Shown here in pieces: positions 16,601 to 22,845 of a stretch of 32,713 nucleotides of DNA (positions are counted from its first letter, which is position 1; each line of letters begins with the position of its first letter). The position numbers and the translations under genes are program-made. The notes below the pieces were generated by a model. It was not told the DNA's origin. It saw nothing but the letters and a program-made list of their open reading frames with translations, and did no database searches. The stretch lies in assembly GCA_964505325.1 (NCBI GenBank), contig CAZDHT010000029.1, positions 1-32,713 on the forward strand, in the 5' to 3' direction. This DNA is from CAZDHT01 sp964505325. Its GTDB lineage: Bacteria; Planctomycetota; PUPC01.

Positions 16601-18404
16601 CCCGGTCGCCGAGGTCGCCGCGCTGGACCCGGAGAAGGTGATGGGCGCGGCGCAGGGCGTGCTGACCCGCGCTCGTGCCTACGCGCAAAACCCGTTCTTT
16701 GGCCCGGCGTTCCAGAAAAGCGTCGCGCTCCTCCGGAAGGGCCTGCCTCTGTACCTGAGCACGGTGTCTCCGCTCCCGAAGTCGCTGACGGTGCGGGCGG
16801 GCGAACTGGCTGCGGCGCGCCTGGCGCGCCTGCAAGAGCTGTCGCCCGAATCTGCCGCGCGGCTTGAGGCCGTGGCGGAACGCGAGCTTCGCGGGCGTTC
16901 GCCCGAGGAGCAGATCTACCGCTTGTGGGAGTTCCCCGGAACGGCCGTTGCCCAGAAGTTGCTGGTGGCGTTGTTCGAGAGTGCTGCGAAGGATGAGAGC
17001 GAGCCCGGCAGGCGCCGCCGGTGGCAGCTCGCCGATGCCGCCCGCGTCTGCGGTCTCAAGATCCCCGAGGCGCAACGGGCCCGGGTGTCTGCGCCGCCGG
17101 CCGTAAAGCGGAACACGCCCATCACCCTGCCGCAGAGGGAGCGGCCGCTCGATCTATCCGACCCCGAAGGCATCAATTGGCTCGTGCTCGAGCGGCGCGG
17201 CCAGCACTGGCGCCAGCCGCACCTCCTCTTTGTCGGCGGGCGCGTCCGCAAGCGTCTGGACAACAAGTTCGTGCTGGCCTGCGTCGACCTCAAGACCGGA
17301 ACGCTCGCGTGGAAGACCGACAAGAACATCCGCCTACGCGGCAGAGGGCAGGAGCCCGGGTTCTTCGAGGCGTTCGTCCATGACAGCATCCTGGTGGTTC
17401 ACGGTCTGTATGACGTGCTCGCCTATGACCTCCGAACCCGGGAGCTCCGCTGGCGTTACCGGGTCCCGTTCGATTTCGAGATCAAGGGGGCGATCATGAG
17501 CGGCGACCTGCTCGTCCTCACCGGCAAGACGGAGACGCTCGCCCTCTACATCCCCACGCCCAGCCGCAACGGTGAGGTCGTGTGGCAAGTGAAGGAGATG
17601 GGCGACCTGTATATCCCGTCGTATTTCCACCGCGACCGCCTGGTCAGCGTTCGCAAGATGCCGTTCAACGTCACCGTGCGCTACCGGGTGACCGGCAAGC
17701 TGATCGGCCGGCTCGCGCTGCCCGACCTGTCGCTTCACGCCGAGCACCCGCTGCTGGACGGCGGTCCGCGGGCGCTGCCCGCCGCTCACGACGGCAAGCT
17801 CCTCGCGGTCAGCGATGGATGGTATTACATCCTGCTCGACATCGAACGCATGGCCACCCTGTGGAAACGGCTGATCGACAACAATGACCTCACCCGCGAA
17901 CCCGCCATGCGCTTCGCGCTCAGCGGCCGTTACCTGGCCGTCCTCAAAGAGGACTACGATCAGAAGGTGATCTACATGCTCTCCACCCGCACCGGCGAGG
18001 TGCTGTGGCACACGGACCCCAAGAACGCCAGGTCACCTCAGCCGATGCACTCGATGCACATCGATGGGGACCGGATCTTCGGGATCGGCGTGCACCCCGG
18101 GCAGGGATTCCACTTCGTCGGACGCGACTGCAAGACGGGGAAGCTCCTCTTCCAGCGAACAGTCACCGGCTACAACGCCAAGCCCCACGTCGCCCTTATC
18201 CCCCCGCTCCTGGGGACGCACGTGGCCGTGAGAGTTCAGGACCGGCAGGACTTCGAGCTGCGCGTCTTCGACACCCGGACGGGCAAGCTGCTTCACACGA
18301 TGAAGAAGCAGGGGGTCGGACCGTTCGGCGTGCACGGCCGGGTCTCGACCACCGTCCAGAACGGTCGGCTCGTCCTGCTGAGCAAGGACCAGCTCAGCAT
18401 GTGA
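13695..18404 (+). CDS. giant secreted PQQ-like beta-propeller/TPR protein
   Basis: This is a 1569-residue exported protein. The signal peptide is MRVMLVLALCGAHAARA. A TPR-like helical repeat (about 95-140) precedes a PQQ-type beta-propeller segment at about 312-670, whose blades end in DxxTGxxxW (residues near 405, 464, 525, 598 and 648). A second helical region (about 866-970) has SEAYERKGDLAASARCL. A further propeller segment at about 1180-1569 has blade ends near 1190, 1241, 1426, 1475 and 1519. Proteins like this are common and uncharacterised in Planctomycetota. The propellers need not bind PQQ and more likely act as scaffolds or sensors outside the cytoplasm. No CxxCH haem motif is present. 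The ribosome binding site is weak; a TACAAT box at 13607-13612 without a good -35 could be its -10. Confidence 0.85.
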   Translation: MRVMLVLALCGAHAARAGEPKPPSAARKTQRKDPYKDAYAKYKPDFLNLIQQRSGYGRAFRGWVQPEKKMRLSSEPSFFTLNYIQEDSRANALVDAALEKEAQGRFRDALKMYQIVIEKHPRELYRISNFGVFVPISQYCQRRILSFPRGDLAHYRTLFDARARETFENARRKHSLIGLSEVVDTMLATSYGGRAILELGNSALDTGHYLEALERFGTIRDFFPDRELRTPELDLKVAYCRKMLGAQGAEPRGARAKGELSPEQLNRLKQVLTEARPERPPYHSQLASGPHVAADDYTLFPPTADPLMLTEPVWTQTVPGSQVIGWRNQEHYVFSQPVVSGNSIIYRYKNVVYCRSILNGELRWENELGGRAVWQNRNERQYPMEDVVVQDGLVFSVISKGGPSLVALDEVTGQLKWAYGPMVAATEEEARMRFEAAPAGGPRTIYAGYVLDNIEGETHTDTEYGLIAFESATGRLRWRRALCCLAPGKFSGGFAEKRRNRIRSFTSPPLYHQGTVYYNTNAGAIAAVDSRSGRIKWLMRYPYWPSIHDATRQFGALIHTGHWYKHPVRPHSPMFWYNQRPLMVGEGLYILPVDTRMMLCLDRRTGQVRWSKAKATIDSRGYAADTGCSYLLGPTREGHLVLVYSGRLHAVQLIDPATGKTVWRSGDLIKRETQPVMNLPGFTPYPYATIHFNRRWPEVTARPFLTSDDTLYVGHTIHVDTGYSGAGVQGWCYHLTQLSLASRRIVEQRRHYSSELLAYADQCIRSLAPQTLKELEDLPHKNKDVRGRIGACKAVIKDTVPANRYGSFLPGSRITFRRYGVPFEFRFNVREISMVYDRPAVEKAIAGRNDPAAIFARAELAAAEARYDEAARLLNTCLAAVSSEDLDFRATINQLLFRIYRRLARAAVRAGNADRELQSCLGMSRTASTLADEIETLFALSEAYERKGDLAASARCLRSTIAVYGHHEYPVAEVAALDPEKVMGAAQGVLTRARAYAQNPFFGPAFQKSVALLRKGLPLYLSTVSPLPKSLTVRAGELAAARLARLQELSPESAARLEAVAERELRGRSPEEQIYRLWEFPGTAVAQKLLVALFESAAKDESEPGRRRRWQLADAARVCGLKIPEAQRARVSAPPAVKRNTPITLPQRERPLDLSDPEGINWLVLERRGQHWRQPHLLFVGGRVRKRLDNKFVLACVDLKTGTLAWKTDKNIRLRGRGQEPGFFEAFVHDSILVVHGLYDVLAYDLRTRELRWRYRVPFDFEIKGAIMSGDLLVLTGKTETLALYIPTPSRNGEVVWQVKEMGDLYIPSYFHRDRLVSVRKMPFNVTVRYRVTGKLIGRLALPDLSLHAEHPLLDGGPRALPAAHDGKLLAVSDGWYYILLDIERMATLWKRLIDNNDLTREPAMRFALSGRYLAVLKEDYDQKVIYMLSTRTGEVLWHTDPKNARSPQPMHSMHIDGDRIFGIGVHPGQGFHFVGRDCKTGKLLFQRTVTGYNAKPHVALIPPLLGTHVAVRVQDRQDFELRVFDTRTGKLLHTMKKQGVGPFGVHGRVSTTVQNGRLVLLSKDQLSM

Positions 18405-18406
18405 CG

Positions 18407-18419
18407 CGGCTGCGAGCCG
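18407..18419. terminator. small hairpin between convergent genes
   Basis: CGGCT and AGCCG pair around a GCG loop directly after the stop of the PQQ gene, in the 42-bp gap to the convergent M55 gene. There is no T-run, so a terminator role is only a guess. Confidence 0.2.
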
Positions 18420-18446
18420 TGCCCGCCTGATCATCTCCGCGGAAGC

Positions 18447-19274
18447 TCAACACAGGAGAAGGATGTCCGCCGCGCTGTCGAACGCCGCCTCAAACGTCAC
18501 GTCGTCAACCCGTGTCCCCCGGCGAGGACGTAACTTGTCGGCGGTCTCCTTGTCCTTGACGGCAAGGCGGGCGTGAATCGGAAGGTCAATCTTATAAGGC
18601 TTGCAGCGCGGGATGCGCGCCACTGCCTCCCTGGCTCCCTCGCGGATCATCCGTCGAGCGACCTCCGGGGCTACGAACACCGCAGCCTCCCGCCCCAGTC
18701 CCTGCTTGACGGACACGGTTATGATCTCGTCGCCAAAGAACTCGCGGGCCTCGCGGCAGGCCGCATCGTCGCCGGTCACCATGACAACGGGGATGTCGAA
18801 ATGCCCCGCGACCAGGGCTTCCTGTCCGATCTCGCCCGTCTCGCGCCCGTTGTACCAGTATCGGTCGCCGCGCTCCGGGCTCTGCGTGTGGCACAGGATG
18901 CCGTCCGGCGTACCGGCCATCGCGTGGTGCCCGAGCAGAATGGCGCCGTCGCAGTCCGGCTCGAGCCCGCCAAGGGGCCGATCGTACCAGCCGCCCACGA
19001 TGTGCCTCGCCCTTCGGTGCATCATCTCCGGGACGAAGTTGTACGGGATGCCGTGGCCGTCGCGGACGAGGATTTCGTCGATGCCCGCCTCGATCAGGCC
19101 CTCGATGCAGGCGTTGATGTCGCCCATCAGCAGGTGCCGGGCCTCGTCGTAGGCGGCCCAGTCGACCATCCGCAGGTGCGGTGGCTGGCCGCGGGCATCG
19201 GTCTTGTCGCTCGTCTGGGTGAACCGGCACACGCCGCTCACGCCTTCGAGATCGGTGAAGATGAACACCTTCAT
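18447..19274 (-). CDS. M55-family D-aminopeptidase (DppA-like), copy 1
   Basis: This 275-residue cytoplasmic zinc aminopeptidase is like Bacillus DppA, which removes N-terminal D-Ala from peptides. The metal-site residues of the family are present: Asp8 and Glu10 in FTDLEG, His74 in DGHG, His117 in GHHAMAG and Glu148 in TGEIGQEAL. Compared with the tandem copy it carries an extra stretch of about 14 residues after residue 20. It starts with ATG 20 bp after the stop of copy 2 and closes the probable operon GlmU-like, ACP, M55, M55. It converges with the PQQ gene. Residue-for-residue similarity to copy 2 is very high through the middle, so this is a tandem duplication. The natural substrate (cell-wall peptide or dietary D-peptide) is not known. 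Confidence 0.88.
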   Translation of the reverse strand: MKVFIFTDLEGVSGVCRFTQTSDKTDARGQPPHLRMVDWAAYDEARHLLMGDINACIEGLIEAGIDEILVRDGHGIPYNFVPEMMHRRARHIVGGWYDRPLGGLEPDCDGAILLGHHAMAGTPDGILCHTQSPERGDRYWYNGRETGEIGQEALVAGHFDIPVVMVTGDDAACREAREFFGDEIITVSVKQGLGREAAVFVAPEVARRMIREGAREAVARIPRCKPYKIDLPIHARLAVKDKETADKLRPRRGTRVDDVTFEAAFDSAADILLLC

Positions 19275-19294
19275 ACCGGGCTTCCCTGCATGCC

Positions 19295-20077
19295 TCAGAA
19301 CTTGACGACATCGAGCGCGCTGTCAAACACCGCCTCGAACGTGAGGTCATCGACGCGCTTCGCCCGGCTGGGCTTGAAGGCGTCGGCCGTCTCCTTGTCT
19401 GGAAACGCCAGCCGGCCCGTGATGGGGAGGTCGATCTTGTACGGCTTGCAGTTGGGGATGGCCGCAACGGCCCGGACGGCGCCCTCGCGAATTCGCTCGC
19501 GAGCCGCCTGCGGCGCGACGAACACCGCGGCTTCCCGGCCGAGCCCCTGCTTGACGGACACGGTTACGATCTCGTCGCCGAAGAACTCGCGTGCCTCGCG
19601 GCAAACCGCGTCGTCGCCCGTGACCATGACGAGCGGAATGTCGAAGTGCCCGGCGATGAGCGCCTCCTGGGCGATCTCGCCGGACTCGCGTCCGTTGTAC
19701 CAGTACCGGTTGCCGCGCTTCGAGCTCTGAGTATGGTACAGCACGCCGTCGGGCGTGCCGGCCATGGCGTGATGCGCCAGCAGGATGACCGCGTCGTAGC
19801 CCGGCGCGAGCCCGCCTAGCGGGCGGTCGCCCCATCCGCCGACGACGTGTCTCGCCTCGGGGTGCATCATCTCGGGGACGAAATTGTAGGGCTTGCCGTG
19901 CCCGTCGCAGACGACGATGTCGTCGGCCCCCGCCTCGAGCAACCCGTCCACGCAGGCATTGATGTCACCCATCAGCAGGCGGCAGGCCTCGTCGTAGCGG
20001 GGGCCCACTTCACGGGTCTGAAAGAACCGGCAGACGCCGCTGGCGCCCTCCAAATCGGTAAAGATGAACACCTTCAC
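19295..20077 (-). CDS. M55-family D-aminopeptidase (DppA-like), copy 2
   Basis: This 260-residue paralogue of copy 1 lies upstream of it in the operon. The GTG at 20077 is chosen because GGGAGG lies 7 nt before it and the product then starts VKVFIFTDLEG exactly like copy 1; the frame extends 5 codons further upstream. The metal-site residues Asp8, Glu10, His60, His103 and Glu134 sit almost at the positions reported for DppA itself (8, 10, 60, 104, 133), so this copy is closer to the standard length. Both copies share VKQGLGREAAVFVAP and CKPYKIDLPI. It starts 87 bp after the ACP gene, a gap without an obvious terminator. Confidence 0.88.
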   Translation of the reverse strand: MKVFIFTDLEGASGVCRFFQTREVGPRYDEACRLLMGDINACVDGLLEAGADDIVVCDGHGKPYNFVPEMMHPEARHVVGGWGDRPLGGLAPGYDAVILLAHHAMAGTPDGVLYHTQSSKRGNRYWYNGRESGEIAQEALIAGHFDIPLVMVTGDDAVCREAREFFGDEIVTVSVKQGLGREAAVFVAPQAARERIREGAVRAVAAIPNCKPYKIDLPITGRLAFPDKETADAFKPSRAKRVDDLTFEAVFDSALDVVKF

Positions 20078-20164
20078 GAGACATCCTCCCATTCAAGTGC
20101 AAATTACGGACCGGGAAACGGCGTCTCCGCAATCCGCAATCTGCACGTCACAAAGCCCGGTGGT

Positions 20165-20413
20165 TCAGGCGTCCAGATGCTTGGCGATGAACGTGATCGC
20201 GTCGCCGACTGTCTTGACTTCCAGCGCCTCGTCCTCGTCCATCTCGATGTCGAACTCCGCCTCGAACCCGGCGACCAACTCGATGCTCTGGATCGACTCG
20301 GCGTGGAGGTCCTGCACGAACCGGGACTCGGCCGTGATCTGCTCCACCGGGACCCCGACCACTTCGCTGGTCACTTTCTTCACCCTGGCCGTCACGTCAT
20401 TCAGATCCGCCAT
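20165..20413 (-). CDS. acyl carrier protein
   Basis: This 82-residue acidic four-helix ACP has the phosphopantetheine attachment serine at Ser40 in DLHAESIQSIEL. The usual motif is D-[LIM]-G-A-D-S-L; here His replaces Gly and Glu replaces Asp, while the serine and following hydrophobic helix II (IELVAGFEAEFDIEM) are intact. The start has AGGGAG 6 nt upstream and lies 21 bp after the GlmU-like gene. No fatty-acid or polyketide synthase gene is nearby, so it is either a second ACP for a special acylation step or the housekeeping copy in an unusual place. Neighbour context (sugar nucleotidyl/acetyltransferase) would fit lipid-linked sugar acylation, but that is inference. Confidence 0.9.
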   Translation of the reverse strand: MADLNDVTARVKKVTSEVVGVPVEQITAESRFVQDLHAESIQSIELVAGFEAEFDIEMDEDEALEVKTVGDAITFIAKHLDA

Positions 20414-20434
20414 GATTGGCTCCCTAAAACGTCG

Positions 20435-21733
20435 TTAGCGCTTGAACGCCTTCTTGATCGCCTTCCGAAGGTCCTCTTTCAGCATGCCGTGGAGATGTCG
20501 GATCAGCTTCTCCTCCGCCGCCGACATCTCCTTCTTCCGGCGGCCCATCGCGGCCCGCGCCGTCCGGAGCATGGCCTTCAGGCCCATTCCCTTCGTCGGC
20601 CGCCCGTTCAGCATCCAGCAGAACGATGGCACGTCCTTCGGCATCAACTGGCCGCTGAACACCAGGTTGCTCATCATGCCGACGACCGTGCCGGTGTTGA
20701 GGAGGGCGCCGATGCTCGTCTTGGTGTGGTCGCCGATCATCGAGCCAAGAAACTGCTCGCCCGTGTCGGTCACCTCTCCTTTGAAGTAGACGCTGACCGT
20801 GGTGTAGTCGTTCTTCAGGTCGCTGTTGGTGGTCGCTCCACCGATATTGACCCACTCGCAAATGTAGGTGTGGCCGAGGAACCCGTCGTGGTACTTATTG
20901 GAGTACCCCTGCATGATCACGCACTCGACCTCGCCGCCGACCCGGCACACCGGGCCGAACGAGCATGCCTCCCGGATCTTTCCACCCATCAGGCGGCACT
21001 CGGGGCCGATGTAGCCGGGGCCTTCGACGCGCGTGTGCGGGAAAATGATCACGTCCTCCTCGATGATGATCGGGCCTTCGGTCGCGTCGAGCACGACCAT
21101 CGGGTGAATCCTGGCAGTTGGCGCGATGTAGATGTGCTCGCTCCCCAGCATGCAGCTCAGCGCGGGCATCTCCGCGTTGACCGCCGGCGTGTAGAGCCGC
21201 TCGAAATCGCTCTCGATCATCGCCGAGTTGTGGCGAATGAGCAGCCAGGGGAAGTCGATCATCGTCGCCTCGGCCTCCTTGACCGCCAGCTTCGGTCCGA
21301 GCGCCGTCAGGACCGCCTCGAGCGGCTCGAGACTCACGTCGGCCCCGGGGAGTTCGGCATCGCGCGATTCGTCCTTCGCGGCGGCCAGCGTGTCTGCCGT
21401 AACGTTGGCGGCCACCAGCGTGTCGCCCACCTTCAGCGCCTCGTCCGGCCCGATCGACTTCAGGTCGCACGTACCGTCGACCAGCAGCCGCCCGTTCACG
21501 AACATGACATCGCCCTTGAGCTCGGCCGGATCGTTGACGGGGACGTCGGCCTTCTGCGCATACACCTCGCCCAGCCAGTCGCGCACAAAGGCGGCCGACG
21601 AATCGGCGCCGGCCGCATGCGCGATCTTCTCGCCCAACGACGTCGCGCCGCAGCGCAGCTCGAACGACGGCCGCATGTACGTCAGCGGATACAGGTTGTC
21701 GTACTTCGCATCCTCAAAGATGATCAGCTTCAT
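20435..21733 (-). CDS. GlmU-family putative sugar nucleotidyltransferase/acetyltransferase
   Basis: This 432-residue protein belongs to the alternative bacterial GlmU group: an N-terminal NTP_transf_4 nucleotidyltransferase-like domain (MKLIIFEDAKYDNLYPLTYMRPSFELRCGA) and a C-terminal left-handed beta-helix of hexapeptide repeats (about 205-360, e.g. IYIAPTARIHPMVVLD, PIIIEEDVIIFPHTRV, GPGYIGPECRLMGG). Relatives are annotated as UDP-GlcNAc diphosphorylase/GlcN-1-P acetyltransferase, so it may make UDP-GlcNAc or a related amino-sugar nucleotide. The lysine-rich C-terminal helix (about 385-432) is an addition that may bind membrane or nucleic acid. ATG 21733 is preferred over an in-frame TTG seven codons earlier because residue 1 then aligns with the family N-terminus. 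It is the first gene of the operon with the ACP and both M55 genes. Confidence 0.82.
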   Translation of the reverse strand: MKLIIFEDAKYDNLYPLTYMRPSFELRCGATSLGEKIAHAAGADSSAAFVRDWLGEVYAQKADVPVNDPAELKGDVMFVNGRLLVDGTCDLKSIGPDEALKVGDTLVAANVTADTLAAAKDESRDAELPGADVSLEPLEAVLTALGPKLAVKEAEATMIDFPWLLIRHNSAMIESDFERLYTPAVNAEMPALSCMLGSEHIYIAPTARIHPMVVLDATEGPIIIEEDVIIFPHTRVEGPGYIGPECRLMGGKIREACSFGPVCRVGGEVECVIMQGYSNKYHDGFLGHTYICEWVNIGGATTNSDLKNDYTTVSVYFKGEVTDTGEQFLGSMIGDHTKTSIGALLNTGTVVGMMSNLVFSGQLMPKDVPSFCWMLNGRPTKGMGLKAMLRTARAAMGRRKKEMSAAEEKLIRHLHGMLKEDLRKAIKKAFKR

Positions 21734-22059
21734 CGGGGTCTCACGTTCCTCCAAGAAGCGACCGGCCCGGATCGCCGCATACTGTACATGGCATCCCGGC
21801 GTGAGTCAAGCGCCGCACCTCCTCGCAAGAACTGGTATTATAAATGCACACGTGTGCATTTATAATACCAGTTCTCTGGGGAGCCATTTGAAGTGTTACA
21901 GCACTGCGAAGAAAAGACTCTCCCCTCGCGCTCTCCATGCGCCGCAACAGATCTCCTCAGACGCCACCTGCCCCCCCCCGCAGGCGCGAAGAGCCTTCTG
22001 TTCCTCAGAGCTCACGGCGTTCTTGGGGAACTGCTTCACGAAACCGGGAACGGGTGGGA
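21734..22059. other. intergenic region with a perfect 48-bp palindrome
   Basis: No gene is visible here. The stretch lies upstream of the GlmU-like operon and downstream of the RRM gene. It contains the perfect palindrome at 21828-21875, which is AT-rich against a GC-rich background. It also has a C9 tract (21971-21979) flanked by CCTGC and GCAGG. Confidence 0.6.
21828..21875. repeat. perfect 48-bp palindrome, no loop
   Basis: The 24-bp left arm (starting AGAACTGGTATT, ending GCACAC at 21851) is followed directly by its exact reverse complement (GTGTGC to AGTTCT, ending 21875). The centre is CACACGTGTG. Bases outside the two ends do not pair, and no target-site duplication is visible. The sequence could extrude as a cruciform or form a 22-24 bp hairpin in RNA. 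It could act as a transcription stop between the RRM gene and the GlmU-like operon, as a protein-binding site, or be a small mobile palindromic element. Confidence 0.9.
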
Positions 22060-22341
22060 CTAGCGACCCTCTCGCGGGGGCCGACGCCCACCACGTTCGC
22101 CCTTTGACTGGGCCTCGTTCACCTTGAGCGGGCGGTCGTCGAGCTCCTGCCCGTCCAGTGACTCGATGGCGGCGCGCGCCTCCTCGTCGTTCGGCATTTC
22201 GACAAAGCCAAAACCGCGGGACTGCCCGCTGTCCCAGGACTTGATGATCTTGGCCGACGACACCTCACCGTGCGCCTCGAACGCCGCGCGCAGCGCGTCT
22301 TCAGTTGTACGATAGTTCAAGTTGCCCACAAAAATGTTCAT
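22060..22341 (-). CDS. RRM-type RNA-binding protein
   Basis: This 93-residue protein has a single RNA recognition motif: RNP2 is IFVGNL (residues 3-8) and RNP1 is RGFGFVEM (42-49), both with the aromatic residues that stack on RNA bases. The tail (EAQSKGERGGRRPPREGR) is short, basic and glycine/arginine-rich. It is like the small cold-induced Rbp proteins of cyanobacteria and single-RRM proteins of several other phyla, which bind mRNA. A strong GGAGG ribosome binding site stands 6 nt before the ATG. It is transcribed divergently from the PilB-like ATPase gene. Confidence 0.93.
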   Translation of the reverse strand: MNIFVGNLNYRTTEDALRAAFEAHGEVSSAKIIKSWDSGQSRGFGFVEMPNDEEARAAIESLDGQELDDRPLKVNEAQSKGERGGRRPPREGR

Positions 22342-22480
22342 CTACGACCTCCGTGTCCCTTTCTCCGGCCCTCTCGCTGCTGGGCCGCGCGCAACCGCAG
22401 GCTGCCCCGCAGTTAATTACCCTCGTACCCACAGTGAAGCCGAAAATGCCACCGAGTCATGCCCCGTTTTAGCTGGGCGA

Positions 22481-22690
22481 AAGGCCCGTTCACGGGCCTT
22501 CGCGAGGAGCGACAGCTCCGAGAACAGGCCCTGCCTTCAGGCGGGGTCGTACCGGCCGGGTCCTGTCTTTGGGCTGAAGCCCCGTTCACGGGGCTTCTCA
22601 GAGGGCTTCAGCCGACCCCGGGAAGCCCCGTAAACGGGGCTGAGCCTGGAAGGAGGGCCGGACGCCGCCCGACCCCTGCTGAAGCGGGGG
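22481..22690. repeat. cluster of REP-like GC-rich hairpins
   Basis: Four short hairpins of one family occur within 210 bp. They are AAGGCCCG-TTCA-CGGGCCTT (22481-22500), GAAGCCCCG-TTCA-CGGGGCTTC (22576-22597), AGCCCCG-TAAA-CGGGGCT (22624-22641) and CCCCTGC-TGAA-GCGGGGG (22673-22690, one wobble pair). GGCTGAAGCCC at 22572-22582 can also pair with GGGCTTCAGCC at 22603-22613, which gives an alternative fold. All have 4-nt loops. The pattern resembles intergenic REP elements rather than intrinsic terminators, as there are no T-runs. Confidence 0.75.
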
Positions 22691-22754
22691 CCTATTCTCG
22701 CCCGACTGCGGTGGGGGGCGGCGGGGTGCCTTCCCGATTCTCTCGGAAAAACAC

Positions 22755-22783
22755 TTGACATATCATAGACGTTATGATATATT
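22755..22783 (+). promoter_or_regulatory. consensus sigma70 promoter with operator-like inverted repeat
   Basis: TTGACA (22755-22760) is a perfect -35 box, followed by exactly 17 bp and TATATT (22778-22783). Between and overlapping the boxes is ATATCATA (22760-22767), N5, TATGATAT (22773-22780), an 8-bp inverted repeat ideally placed for repression. It drives the HTH-ATPase gene at 22846. Confidence 0.75.
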
Positions 22784-22845
22784 AAGTTCAGACTCGGGCG
22801 CCGGGTCAAATGCCCGGCAACGACGCACGGAGAAAGGAGGTCACC

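Larger units (their letters stand above)
22342..22845. other. divergent intergenic region with REP-like hairpins and a promoter
   Basis: No gene is supported in this 504-bp gap between the divergent RRM and ATPase genes. Frames that cross it are translations of the hairpin repeats. It contains the hairpin cluster (22481-22690), a consensus promoter with an internal inverted repeat (22755-22783), and a leader hairpin GCCGGG/CCCGGC (22800-22818) before the ATPase ribosome binding site. Confidence 0.6.

Noticed and set aside
19847..21865. 672-codon plus-strand frame across the M55, ACP and GlmU-like genes
   Set aside because: It crosses several well-supported minus-strand genes and their gaps. 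Its His/Arg/Asp-rich translation is typical of a GC-rich antisense frame.
21828..21875. Telomere-resolution (protelomerase) site
   Set aside because: Only the form is similar. No protelomerase or linear-replicon gene is visible and genes continue on both sides.
21967..21984. C9 tract flanked by CCTGC/GCAGG as a phase-variation site
   Set aside because: It is not inside a gene or between clear promoter boxes, so there is no basis for a switching role.
22322..22633. Plus-strand frame through the hairpin cluster
   Set aside because: Its translation follows the REP-like repeats and it overlaps the start of the RRM gene on the other strand.
22481..22690. CRISPR array
   Set aside because: The repeats are short self-complementary hairpins with irregular spacing and no unique equal-length spacers, and no cas gene is present.
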